NCBI RefSeq assembly: GCF_016406305.1
Contig: NZ_CP066369.1
Location: 3,304,501 to 3,368,500, forward strand
DNA: 64,000 nt
From: Shewanella putrefaciens
GTDB lineage: Bacteria; Pseudomonadota; Gammaproteobacteria; Enterobacterales; Shewanellaceae
Direction: 5' to 3'
The notes under the pieces were generated by a model, which saw nothing but the letters and a program-made list of their open reading frames with translations, was not told where the DNA came from and did no database searches. Of the stretch, positions 56,473 through 64,000 are shown piece by piece (the stretch's first letter is position 1; each line of letters starts with the position of its first letter). The position numbers and the translations under genes are program-made.

Positions 56473-57408
56473 TTAAGGCGTATCTGAAATCACTTGAACC
56501 TTGTAATGCTCAGGCGTTAAACCTAAAAACTCCGGCAGTGAGGTACCCACTGAAATCGATGAGAAAGTGCCGGTTAAAATGCCGATAAACATCGCAATCG
56601 AAAATCCCTCCAGCGGCCCACCGCCCATGATCCACAGTGCACCCACAGTCATTAAAGTGGTCCCAGAGGTCACCATAGTGCGGGAAAATGTCGCCACAAT
56701 CGCTTGGTTATTAATATCTTGAATCGCAAGCTTTGGCTTAGCAATCAATAACTCACGAATGCGGTCAGCAATGATGATCGAGTCATTTAAGGAATAACCT
56801 AAAATCGCCAGCACAGCGGCAAGCACGGTTAAATTAAACTCCATTTGCGTCAGCGCGAAAAACGCTAGCACAAAGACTACGTCGTGCACTAGCGCAAACA
56901 AAGCGCCCGAGGCGAGTCGCCATTCGAAGCGATAACTTAAATAACCTAATATCGCCAGCATAGCGACTAACAGCGCAAGACCACCCTGCTCCGCCAGTTC
57001 TTGACCAATCTGCGGTCCAACGACGCTGCTGTTCAGTACCTGCACCTCAGTGTTAAGGGGTGATAACACCTGCTGAATATCGATATTCCCTTGCTCGGTA
57101 TCTGTACTCTGCGTATCGGCACTCTTTATATCGGAATAGCGCAGCACCCACCGCCCCGGCTCACTGGCCGAGACCACACTGACCTCCTGTTGATATGCGG
57201 CATTTAATAAGGGCTGTAACTCGCTACTGGTGATTCTTCTATCGAGCTGCACTTCGGTCACCACACCACCGGTAAAATCTAAGCCCCAGTTAAAGCCCTT
57301 CACGCCGATGATGGTTAATGACGCTATCATCAATAAAATAGAGATAGCACTGGAGACATAACGCCACTGAGTTAAATTACCCATTAAATTGATATTTTTC
57401 ATACTCAT
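56473..57408 (-). CDS. secF: Protein translocase subunit SecF
   Basis: 311 residues with six transmembrane segments. The N-terminal GLDFTGGVVTEVQLD, the LNDSIIIADRIRE helix 4 motif and TSGTTLMTVGALWIMGGGPLEG are characteristic. With SecD it uses the proton gradient to complete export in the periplasm. Its start overlaps the secD stop by 4 bp. YajC is not encoded here, so this may be the second secDF set known in some Shewanella. Confidence 0.95.
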   Translation of the reverse strand: MSMKNINLMGNLTQWRYVSSAISILLMIASLTIIGVKGFNWGLDFTGGVVTEVQLDRRITSSELQPLLNAAYQQEVSVVSASEPGRWVLRYSDIKSADTQSTDTEQGNIDIQQVLSPLNTEVQVLNSSVVGPQIGQELAEQGGLALLVAMLAILGYLSYRFEWRLASGALFALVHDVVFVLAFFALTQMEFNLTVLAAVLAILGYSLNDSIIIADRIRELLIAKPKLAIQDINNQAIVATFSRTMVTSGTTLMTVGALWIMGGGPLEGFSIAMFIGILTGTFSSISVGTSLPEFLGLTPEHYKVQVISDTP

Positions 57409-59219
57409 ACCCTCACATGACGGCTAGCATCACGGCCGTAAACTAAGTTGATCAAGGCCCTTGAGGCAAAGATACCGGTAAACATGCTGGTCAATAGACC
57501 TAGACCTAAAGTCAAGGCAAAGCCTTGGATTGGGCCATTACCGATGGAGTACAGCACGACAGCGGTGATCATAGTGGTGAAGTTAGCGTCGAAAATGGTC
57601 GAAAACGCGCTATCAAATCCAGTATCAATCGCTAGAGCAAAACTGCGACCTTCCTTCAACTTGTCCTTTATTCGTTCAAAAATCAGCACGTTAGTATCGA
57701 CAGCCATACCAACCGTTAGCACTAGACCGGCAATACCGGGTAAGGTCAATACTGCACCAGGGATAAGCGCCAGTAACCCAAACAGGATCACCATATTAGA
57801 GATAAGTGCTACGTTCGCCACCCAACCGAGACGACGATACCAAAGCGCCATAAACAGCAAGGTAATGCCCATCCCTAAACCAAGGGCTGCAAAACCGTTT
57901 TCAATGTTTTCAGCACCTAAGGTCGGGCCTATGGTGCGCTCCTCAACAATAGTCACGGGCGCCGTCATAGAACCCGCACGCAGTAATAGGGCTAACTGCT
58001 GCGCCTCTTGATAGGTGCCAGCACCCGTGATGCGAAAGCGATCACCAAGTTGGGATTGAATCGTCGCTACGCTGATAATTTCTTGAGTTTGCTTGGCCTT
58101 ACCTTGTTCATCACGGCTGTATTCACTGTAAGACGTCGCCATAGGTTTACCGATATTGGCACGGGAAAACTCAGACATTTTCTGTCCGCCCACATGGTCG
58201 AGGTTAATATTCACCTCGGCCATGCCCATCTCACCTAAACTCGCCCTCGCATCGACAATATGATCGCCACCCAGCACAGGCGTGCGGCTCACATAAATAG
58301 GCTTGCCCGACTTGTCATTCAGCACCATGGCATTGACAGAGCCAGACTCTTTCACTTCGAAAAAAGCCAAACTCGCCGTAGCACCGATAACGTTTTTAGC
58401 GGCGGCGGGATCTTGTACGCCAGGCAATTCAATCCGAATTCGATGATCACCTTGACGCTGCACTAGAGCTTCGGTGATGCCAAGTTCTTCAATTCGGCTA
58501 CGCATAACCTGCAGGTTTTGCTGCACGGTTAAGTTCCGCAGTTTCGTTTGTTCTTCTTGGCTCAACTTAATCTGTAAACCTGCGCCATCGGCATTAGATA
58601 ACTGCCAATTGGGATAGGATTGTTTAATCATCTGACGCACGGCGGCACGGGCATCATTATCGGGCAAGGTTAAGTTCAACTGGCTGCTTTGATCCAAATG
58701 CACGCTAGCACCGCGGATCTTCTGCTCACGGATAAACTGCCGTAACGAATCGACTAACGCCTCAGCCTGAGCTTGATACACAGGCTCAACATCCACATCG
58801 AGTAGAAACTGCACACCACCACGTAAGTCGAGCCCGAGTTTAATCGGCTGGAAACCTAAGTTTTGTAACCAACTTGGCGCCGCACTGGCAAGGGATAAGG
58901 TCAATTCTTTTGGCTCTGTCACCATTGAAGAAACCAAGGTTTTAACTAAGGTTTGTTGGCTATCCTCATCGAGGACAATTAAGGTTTCGCCATTCTTTTG
59001 GTCGATACGTTTTACCGTCACGCCTTCAGCTTGCAGCTTATCCCGAAGGGCAATTGGGGTGAGTGTTAACCCCGCCTTAGCGCCTACCTGCACAGCGGCA
59101 TCCTCACCATAAAATGTCGGCAAGGCACTGAATAACATCACTATGATAGTGACGATAAGGACTATATATTTCCAAGTTGAATATTGATTTAACAGCCGTT
59201 TATTGGATTTTATTTCCAT
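57405..59219 (-). CDS. secD: Protein translocase subunit SecD
   Basis: 604 residues. Transmembrane helix 1 (about 18-36), a large periplasmic domain with KLGLDLRGGVQFLLDVD and RIRIELPGVQDPAAAKN, then helices 2-6 with GLVLTVGMAVDTNVLIFERIKD and FDANFTTMITAVVLY. The P1 region is of usual length. A 4-bp overlap couples it to secF. No yajC or tgt gene precedes it. Confidence 0.95.
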   Translation of the reverse strand: MEIKSNKRLLNQYSTWKYIVLIVTIIVMLFSALPTFYGEDAAVQVGAKAGLTLTPIALRDKLQAEGVTVKRIDQKNGETLIVLDEDSQQTLVKTLVSSMVTEPKELTLSLASAAPSWLQNLGFQPIKLGLDLRGGVQFLLDVDVEPVYQAQAEALVDSLRQFIREQKIRGASVHLDQSSQLNLTLPDNDARAAVRQMIKQSYPNWQLSNADGAGLQIKLSQEEQTKLRNLTVQQNLQVMRSRIEELGITEALVQRQGDHRIRIELPGVQDPAAAKNVIGATASLAFFEVKESGSVNAMVLNDKSGKPIYVSRTPVLGGDHIVDARASLGEMGMAEVNINLDHVGGQKMSEFSRANIGKPMATSYSEYSRDEQGKAKQTQEIISVATIQSQLGDRFRITGAGTYQEAQQLALLLRAGSMTAPVTIVEERTIGPTLGAENIENGFAALGLGMGITLLFMALWYRRLGWVANVALISNMVILFGLLALIPGAVLTLPGIAGLVLTVGMAVDTNVLIFERIKDKLKEGRSFALAIDTGFDSAFSTIFDANFTTMITAVVLYSIGNGPIQGFALTLGLGLLTSMFTGIFASRALINLVYGRDASRHVRV

Positions 59220-59435
59220 GGGATTAACTCACTTTTTATCACTTAGCATTTAACTCACATTGCTAAGCGAACATATTGATATCAACCCAAAACCTGTATC
59301 GTGCGCCAACGAAGCGAGGCGCAAGTACCACAGCGAATACCGCCGCGATAAAAAGTTTCGGTGAGAACAAAAATGCAATGGCATGCAAGCTCAACGGGAG
59401 CAGACTCCGGTCGATGGCACACCTAAAGAGGCGGG
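59220..59435. other. Intergenic region upstream of secD
   Basis: About 215 bp. Contains the presumed secD promoter and the end of the orphan gene. No repeat stands out. Confidence 0.4.
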
Positions 59436-59972
59436 TTAAGCGGCTTGTTGGCTAAATCGATATTGAAGATTTGAGACTTTCCACCCGGAAATTCGGGCCG
59501 GAGAAGAAACGGCTGAAAGCGTCCAATCGGATGCGATATTGAGCGTGGGCGATTCAAGGATATTAGGCGGGGATTCGGCAGTAAAATCCAGTGCAAGCAA
59601 ATATTCCGGCTTCACCTCTCGCACATCGTGCTGGGCAAGGCTGAGAAAACGCGGCGAATTTATCGGGGCAAAATTTAACTCGTCCGAATGACTCACATAA
59701 TCGGAACTAGGGCAAGGTGTAGGCTGAGACTCTGAGTCGGCAATGACAGCATTGGCAGCCGAATTATCGAGATCCCCAGTGTCTATTTGAGCTGTATCTA
59801 TTTGAACTGTATCGTTCTGAATAGGATGCATCTGAACCGGGCGTAGCTGAACATGCTGGTGAGTGAATTCGCTGCGCTGTGCTGCGGTTTTTGGCGTATA
59901 GCTAGCCGAGTGCGCGATCAACATGATCGCCACGCAAACTAACATTAATCCTGTACGCCAATGTTTTACCAA
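59436..59972 (-). CDS. Small secreted or membrane-anchored orphan protein
   Basis: A 178-residue protein I do not recognise. One hydrophobic N-terminal segment (RTGLMLVCVAIMLIAHSAS) could be a signal anchor or uncleaved signal peptide. After it comes a polar region with short imperfect repeats (PVQMHPIQNDTVQIDTAQID), one Cys at about residue 90 and no recognisable domain. The start is TTG. It may be real because of the signal-like start, but coding support is modest. It lies on the same strand as secD, about 215 bp upstream. Confidence 0.5.
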   Translation of the reverse strand: MVKHWRTGLMLVCVAIMLIAHSASYTPKTAAQRSEFTHQHVQLRPVQMHPIQNDTVQIDTAQIDTGDLDNSAANAVIADSESQPTPCPSSDYVSHSDELNFAPINSPRFLSLAQHDVREVKPEYLLALDFTAESPPNILESPTLNIASDWTLSAVSSPARISGWKVSNLQYRFSQQAA

Positions 59973-60186
59973 AGCGTGCCCTCTTATAAAACGAAAGATA
60001 AACCCATTTATGGTTTGATTTGCAGCTTAAGTAAAAGTGTATCAAGAGACAAATTAATCTTTATCCATCTTGCCCCGAATTTAACTCTACAGTGCAGTCT
60101 CCATCTTTGACTAAAAGCCGATATTCAGCCCCTAAGCGCGAACACTCAACACGCATAAAGACTCAATGAGTCTCAGTTAGCGGATA

Positions 60187-60212
60187 ACAAAAAACCGCCC
60201 GAGGGCGGTTTT
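60187..60212 (-). terminator. Terminator after greA
   Basis: Minus-strand AAAACCGCC-CTCG-GGCGGTTTTTTG, about 80 bp after the greA stop. Confidence 0.8.
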
Positions 60213-60291
60213 AAAACCATGGCGAGTCACACTCATTACACTCTTAACTAGGCAATTGAAGTTGACTATATAAGCTAGGTAGATAAGCCGA

Positions 60292-60768
60292 TTATAAATA
60301 CTGTACCGAGATGATTTCGTAGTCGGTTAAGCCGCCAGGCGTGGTGATAGAGACTTCATCACCTTCATTTTTACCCACTAAGCCGCGGGCAATCGGTGAG
60401 TTTACCGAAATCAGGTTTTCTTTAATGTTGGCTTCATCGTCACCGACGATACGGTAAGTCACTTCGGCATCGGTATCGAGGTTTAAAATGGTGACTGTGG
60501 CGCCAAAAATAATCCGGCCGTTATTCACCATCTTAGTCACGTCGATAATCTGCGCGTTAGATAATTTACCCTCGATATCGCGGATACGTGCTTCACAAAT
60601 ACCTTGTTCCTCGCGGGCTGCGTGGTATTCCGCGTTTTCTTTTAGGTCGCCTAACTCCCTTGCTGAGGCAATCGCTTCAGTAATTTTAGGGCGACGTTCA
60701 AACTTGAGAATGTCTAATTCTTTACGCAGCTGCTCTGCACCGACAACGGTCATAGGAACCTTAGTCAT
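60292..60768 (-). CDS. greA: Transcription elongation factor GreA
   Basis: 158 residues from the ATG at 60768, the standard length; the frame extends to 60831 but the extra part is not conserved. It stimulates RNA cleavage in backtracked RNA polymerase. The N-terminal coiled coil ([20 protein letters not shown]) carries [20 protein letters not shown], including the tip acidic residues; the C-terminal FKBP-like domain is intact ([17 protein letters not shown]). No carAB is seen upstream. Confidence 0.97.
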   Translation of the reverse strand: MTKVPMTVVGAEQLRKELDILKFERRPKITEAIASARELGDLKENAEYHAAREEQGICEARIRDIEGKLSNAQIIDVTKMVNNGRIIFGATVTILNLDTDAEVTYRIVGDDEANIKENLISVNSPIARGLVGKNEGDEVSITTPGGLTDYEIISVQYL

Positions 60769-61249
60769 AACTTCTTTCGTCTCCTTTAAAACAAAAGCAA
60801 CCCGTGCCAACGCTAAGGTCAACACAGTCAAATGAGGGTGGAATTGCGCTATTCTAACCTTATACCTAAGCTACCTCAAGATACGAGTTTCAGAGCGCCT
60901 AGCGTGCTTCAATTCAAGGCATATCAATGACAGAATCGGTCACCGCCGCCTCAAGAACAATAGATTGATGCAGCTTACCTAACCTGACGCAGAGTTACCA
61001 GCAATGAAACCTAAATCCGCTAGTCAGGTAGGGTGATACCTGCTGCGCCGATAAAGAGTCCCAGACCAAGTTAGCTCAATACAAAGACTCACACGCCGAA
61101 CAGGCTGCAGGCATTTTGCACTTTAAATAAGGGCATTTACGTAAAACTTCCACCTTAAAATTAACTTTTTACCCCCCTCGTTTACAGAATCGCGATCGGC
61201 TACAATCCGCCGCCGGCGACTTGCTGGTAATTCCGAAGGAAATATCATC
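60769..61249. other. Intergenic region upstream of greA and the lipoprotein gene
   Basis: About 480 bp between two divergent genes. It has no ORF and no repeat or strong hairpin. It should hold both promoters. Confidence 0.4.
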
Positions 61250-61933
61250 TTGAGTACATCTCTGCTCAAAAAAATGCGCGGCTTACATATAGTGTGGTTA
61301 GCGCTAATGCTAAACGCCTGTGTAGCGCCACTATTATTAATGTCACCCCAAGGCCAATTGATGTGGGCGCTGTTAAAACCCCTCGTCGGCTTAAATCCAA
61401 ATGATGTTGGATTATTTGAGCAACCCTTAATCAAAGATCGCATGCAAGCCTTATTAGGGGATAACTACGACACGACCATGTCATTGCTTAAAACTGCCGA
61501 CAAAATTCAGCAGGAAGGCCCCTTATTTTATATGGTGTCGACTTACACACCAGTGCCTGAAATGGCTGAAAAAGCTGGATTTGTGTGGAACTCGGATACC
61601 AATCAAATGGCAGTGATGTTGCTAACGGGTGGCTCGCCAAAAATTATCTCAGAGCAGTTTACGGATCAGGCCGAGAAACTCGTTCCTAGCTGGCCAAAAG
61701 AACTCGTCGACTATACCGATCCGCAAAAGCTGCAACAAAAGGCAATTGAAGCGGGGACAAATCAGCTGCAACAGCAAGTCGGAACCGCTGCTGCGCCCCT
61801 CAAAGCTATCGCGTCGGGTGAGGTGAATACAGTGCAGGATACTGTGCAGGATTCCGTACTTGAAAAGGCAAATACTGAAATCGCACCACTAAAAGAAGCG
61901 ACACCAATCAAAGAAATCAAGCCTGTACAATAA
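61250..61933 (+). CDS. Putative lipoprotein of unknown function
   Basis: 227 residues starting from TTG (61250) with AAGGA about 9 nt upstream; the nearest ATG is eight codons later and has no ribosome binding site. The N terminus is a lipoprotein-like signal ending LMLNACVAP, with a lipobox-like LNAC at about residues 21-24. The middle contains LLGDNYDTTMSLLKTADKIQQEGPLFY; the last 60 residues are rich in Gln, Glu, Ala and Thr (low complexity). I do not recognise a family. It is alone, followed by a terminator. Confidence 0.65.
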   Translation: MSTSLLKKMRGLHIVWLALMLNACVAPLLLMSPQGQLMWALLKPLVGLNPNDVGLFEQPLIKDRMQALLGDNYDTTMSLLKTADKIQQEGPLFYMVSTYTPVPEMAEKAGFVWNSDTNQMAVMLLTGGSPKIISEQFTDQAEKLVPSWPKELVDYTDPQKLQQKAIEAGTNQLQQQVGTAAAPLKAIASGEVNTVQDTVQDSVLEKANTEIAPLKEATPIKEIKPVQ

Positions 61934-62019
61934 TGACGGGCCCATTATCGGGCGGCCTATTATTGTGCGAGCATATTTCATCCAAGTCGCGATAACGCTT
62001 TAAAGCATAATGCAGACTC

Positions 62020-62056
62020 AAGCCACAGTGGTTATTTAAGCACTGTGGCTTTTTTA
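62020..62056 (+). terminator. Intrinsic terminator after the lipoprotein gene
   Basis: AAGCCACAGTG / CACTGTGGCTT (11 bp) with TTTTTT after it. Confidence 0.85.
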
Positions 62057-62267
62057 TCTCGATCGTCTAATCCTCAAAATAAGTTGATACTTATCTCAGC
62101 CAATACGGCAGATCTGCGTCCTTCTTTTTTTTCATACCCCTTAACACGTTCGGCTTTATCTGGATAACGCATAAAAGACTATCTGGATGATGCATAAAAA
62201 ACTGCTAAAAAATAATGGGGCAATAAAGAAATAACAAAAGAAGAGCATTACAAAAGGCAGAAAGCAA

Positions 62268-62292
62268 AAAGCCCGTCATGGACGGGCTTTTT
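62268..62292 (-). terminator. Terminator of the tRNA array
   Basis: AAAGCCCGTC-ATG-GACGGGCTTTTT, 6 bp past the last tRNA-Gln 3' end on the minus strand, with T-runs on both sides. Confidence 0.85.
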
Positions 62293-62297
62293 AACTA

Positions 62298-62372
62298 TGG
62301 CTGGGGTACTAGGATTCGAACCTAGGTATGCCGAGATCAAAACCCGGTGCCTTACCGCTTGGCGATACCCCA
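62298..62372 (-). tRNA. tRNA-Gln (TTG)
   Basis: 75 nt with encoded CCA; acceptor stem TGGGGTA/TACCCCA, anticodon loop TTTTGAT. Identical to the two copies at 62654 and 62750. Last gene of the array. Confidence 0.97.
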
Positions 62373-62408
62373 ATTAACTTGTCATCAACCTTAAAGGTTG
62401 CATTTTGA

Positions 62409-62493
<85 letters not shown>

Positions 62494-62574
62494 ATCAAAA
62501 TGTACCAGACTTACTCATACAAGTAGTTCTAGATTTTTCCAGATAAATCAAATGATTTAGCGTGGATTTAAATA

Positions 62575-62651
62575 TGGTAGCAATGGCGGGACTTGAACCT
62601 GCGACCCCAGCATTATGAGTGCTGTGCTCTAACCAGCTGAGCTACATTGCC
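62575..62651 (-). tRNA. Elongator tRNA-Met (CAT)
   Basis: 77 nt with encoded CCA; anticodon loop CTCATAA on stem CAGCA/TGCTG, and no C1-A72 mismatch, so elongator type. Identical to the copy at 62999. Confidence 0.97.
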
Positions 62652-62653
62652 AA

Positions 62654-62728
62654 TGGCTGGGGTACTAGGATTCGAACCTAGGTATGCCGAGATCAAAACC
62701 CGGTGCCTTACCGCTTGGCGATACCCCA
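62654..62728 (-). tRNA. tRNA-Gln (TTG)
   Basis: 75 nt, same sequence as the other two Gln genes. It lies 2 bp after the upstream end of tRNA-Met at 62575-62651, so the two are processed from a common transcript. Confidence 0.97.
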
Positions 62729-62749
62729 AACAACTTGGAAACTGAAAAA

Positions 62750-62824
62750 TGGCTGGGGTACTAGGATTCGAACCTAGGTATGCCGAGATCAAAACCCGGT
62801 GCCTTACCGCTTGGCGATACCCCA
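62750..62824 (-). tRNA. tRNA-Gln (TTG)
   Basis: 75 nt, same sequence as the other Gln genes; 21 bp from its neighbour. Confidence 0.97.
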
Positions 62825-62885
62825 ACTAAACTCTGTTTCAAACATCCGCTATCGCCGATGTTTCTAAATTCATATCTCTAAAAAA

Positions 62886-62970
<85 letters not shown>

Positions 62971-62998
62971 ACTGTATCAATTTTACATCCTGAAAAGA

Positions 62999-63075
62999 TG
63001 GTAGCAATGGCGGGACTTGAACCTGCGACCCCAGCATTATGAGTGCTGTGCTCTAACCAGCTGAGCTACATTGCC
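62999..63075 (-). tRNA. Elongator tRNA-Met (CAT)
   Basis: 77 nt, identical to the gene at 62575. First gene of the array in transcription order. Confidence 0.97.
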
Positions 63076-63109
63076 ACTTCGGTACTGCGCGCCCCTCTCA
63101 GCGAGGAAC

Positions 63110-63145
63110 GGGGCGTATTATGCTTATTCGATGTACCTAGGTCAA
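63110..63145 (-). promoter_or_regulatory. Sigma-70 promoter of the tRNA array with GC-rich discriminator
   Basis: On the minus strand, TTGACC (63140-63145) and CATAAT (63117-63122) are separated by exactly 17 bp and followed by ACGCCCCG. A GCGCC-type discriminator is typical of stringently controlled stable-RNA promoters. The first tRNA starts about 40 bp downstream. Confidence 0.8.
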
Positions 63146-63283
63146 CAGCTTTTTTTCGCTATTTCCCTAAGCTTAAGCTGTTCGGCTATTACTTCACCAA
63201 ACTGAGCAACAGATGCGCTAAATTAACGTCTGTTGCCCATCTCAAGCGAAAAAAGCTTTAGCTTACGCCTTGAATAACAGCGC

Positions 63284-64000
63284 TTATACGTTAAATAGGA
63301 AATGCATTACATCGCCATCTTTAACGATGTAAGTCTTACCTTCAACGCGTAATTTACCCGCTTCTTTAGCGCCCGCTTCACCCTTATAGGTGATGAAGTC
63401 TTCAAAGGCCATCACTTGGGCACGAATAAAGCCGCGTTCAAAATCGGTATGAATAACGCCAGCAGCTTGTGGAGCACTCGCCCCCACTGGTATTGTCCAA
63501 GCACGCACTTCTTTTACACCTGCGGTAAAGTAAGTTTGCAGACTCAGCAACTGATAACCTGCGCGGATCACGCGGTCTAGACCAGGTTCTTCGATACCCA
63601 AATCGGCCATAAACTCGTCGCGATCGGCGATTTCCATCTCAGCCAGTTCAGATTCAATCGCGGCGCACACAGCAACAACGATAGCGTTTTCCGTAGCGGC
63701 AATCGCACGAACTGCATCTAAATGCGGGTTATTCTCAAAACCATCTTCCGCGACGTTAGCAATGTACATAGTCGGTTTTAAGGTTAAGAAGTTCAGGTAA
63801 GCTACTGCTTCTAGTTCTTCTTTCGATAATTCCATTGAACGCAACATTTTGGCTTCATCGAGCACTGGACGCATTTTTTCCAGCACTTCTACTTCAAATT
63901 TAGCGTCTTTATCGCCACCCTTAGCGCGTTTTTGCTGGCGGAGCACCGCACGCTCTAAACTGTCTAAGTCGGCTAAGGCTAATTCAGTGTTGATGACTTC
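63284..64000 (-). CDS. ychF: Ribosome-binding ATPase YchF (C-terminal part)
   Basis: The gene runs off the right edge; 238 codons are present in frame from 64000 ([18 protein letters not shown]...). It belongs to the Obg-related YchF/OLA1 group, which hydrolyses ATP rather than GTP. The visible part has the coiled-coil ([21 protein letters not shown]), the [13 protein letters not shown] strand and the C-terminal TGS domain ([35 protein letters not shown]). The nucleotide-binding motifs lie outside the window. The tRNA array is transcribed in the same direction downstream, with its own promoter. Confidence 0.95.
   Translation of the reverse strand, partial: EVINTELALADLDSLERAVLRQQKRAKGGDKDAKFEVEVLEKMRPVLDEAKMLRSMELSKEELEAVAYLNFLTLKPTMYIANVAEDGFENNPHLDAVRAIAATENAIVVAVCAAIESELAEMEIADRDEFMADLGIEEPGLDRVIRAGYQLLSLQTYFTAGVKEVRAWTIPVGASAPQAAGVIHTDFERGFIRAQVMAFEDFITYKGEAGAKEAGKLRVEGKTYIVKDGDVMHFLFNV

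Larger units (their letters stand above)
61934..62297. other. Intergenic region with two terminators
   Basis: About 365 bp between the lipoprotein gene and the tRNA array. It holds two strong hairpins (62020 and 62268) and otherwise nothing I recognise. Confidence 0.5.

Overview
The window looks like a chromosome segment of a Shewanella species (Gammaproteobacteria, moderate GC). The evidence is the protein sequences themselves plus several gene orders: the deoC-deoA-deoB-deoD cluster with a Tsx-like porin and a NupC carrier, tRNA-fMet-rimP-nusA-infB-rbfA-truB-rpsO, folP-glmM-tpiA-secG and ftsH-rlmE. Many c-di-GMP proteins (two GGDEF/EAL proteins, two PilZ proteins) and the oxygen-independent ubiquinone genes ubiT/ubiU/ubiV fit a respiratory facultative anaerobe. 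This is inferred from sequence only; no database was searched.

Layout. 1-9.8 kb: end of a probable hotdog thioesterase, a degenerate-GGDEF/EAL protein, an HDOD protein, trhP with an adjacent ferredoxin, ubiT divergent from ubiUV, a DUF998-like membrane protein and a YjiH-like membrane protein. 9.9-13.9 kb: the only clearly accessory stretch. It holds two tandem copies of an undescribed repeat, one split by a 1,340-bp IS110-family (IS1111-group) element, then an AT-rich orphan gene and a second family of diverged repeats. 13.9-26.8 kb: a phosphoesterase plus a fused OlsF-like acyltransferase, a CBS protein, a purine permease, PilZ proteins, radA, a hydrolase and serB divergent from a ytjB-like gene. 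26.9-34.1 kb: nucleoside salvage and uptake. 34.2-50.8 kb (all minus except one gene): tatD, prfC, nlpI, pnp, then a plus-strand GGDEF/EAL gene and a 7-bp minisatellite separating pnp from rpsO, then the translation operon back to tRNA-fMet, tRNA-Leu, secG and tpiA. 51-60.8 kb: glmM, folP, ftsH, rlmE, yhbY, secF, secD, an orphan and greA. 61-64 kb: a putative lipoprotein, a seven-gene tRNA array and the 3' part of ychF.

Most of the window is conserved housekeeping DNA. The most interesting part is the IS1111-group element. Its exact ends can be read because an uninterrupted copy of the target repeat lies next to it. Its 3' noncoding end contains a strong long hairpin where IS1111-group guide (bridge/seek) RNAs are expected. 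Its 5' leader can fold so that the terminal inverted repeat hides the transposase ribosome binding site. Other leads are the 26-copy heptamer array, the uncoupling of rpsO from pnp, tandem terminators between tRNA-fMet and rimP, and a structured leader in front of the purine permease.
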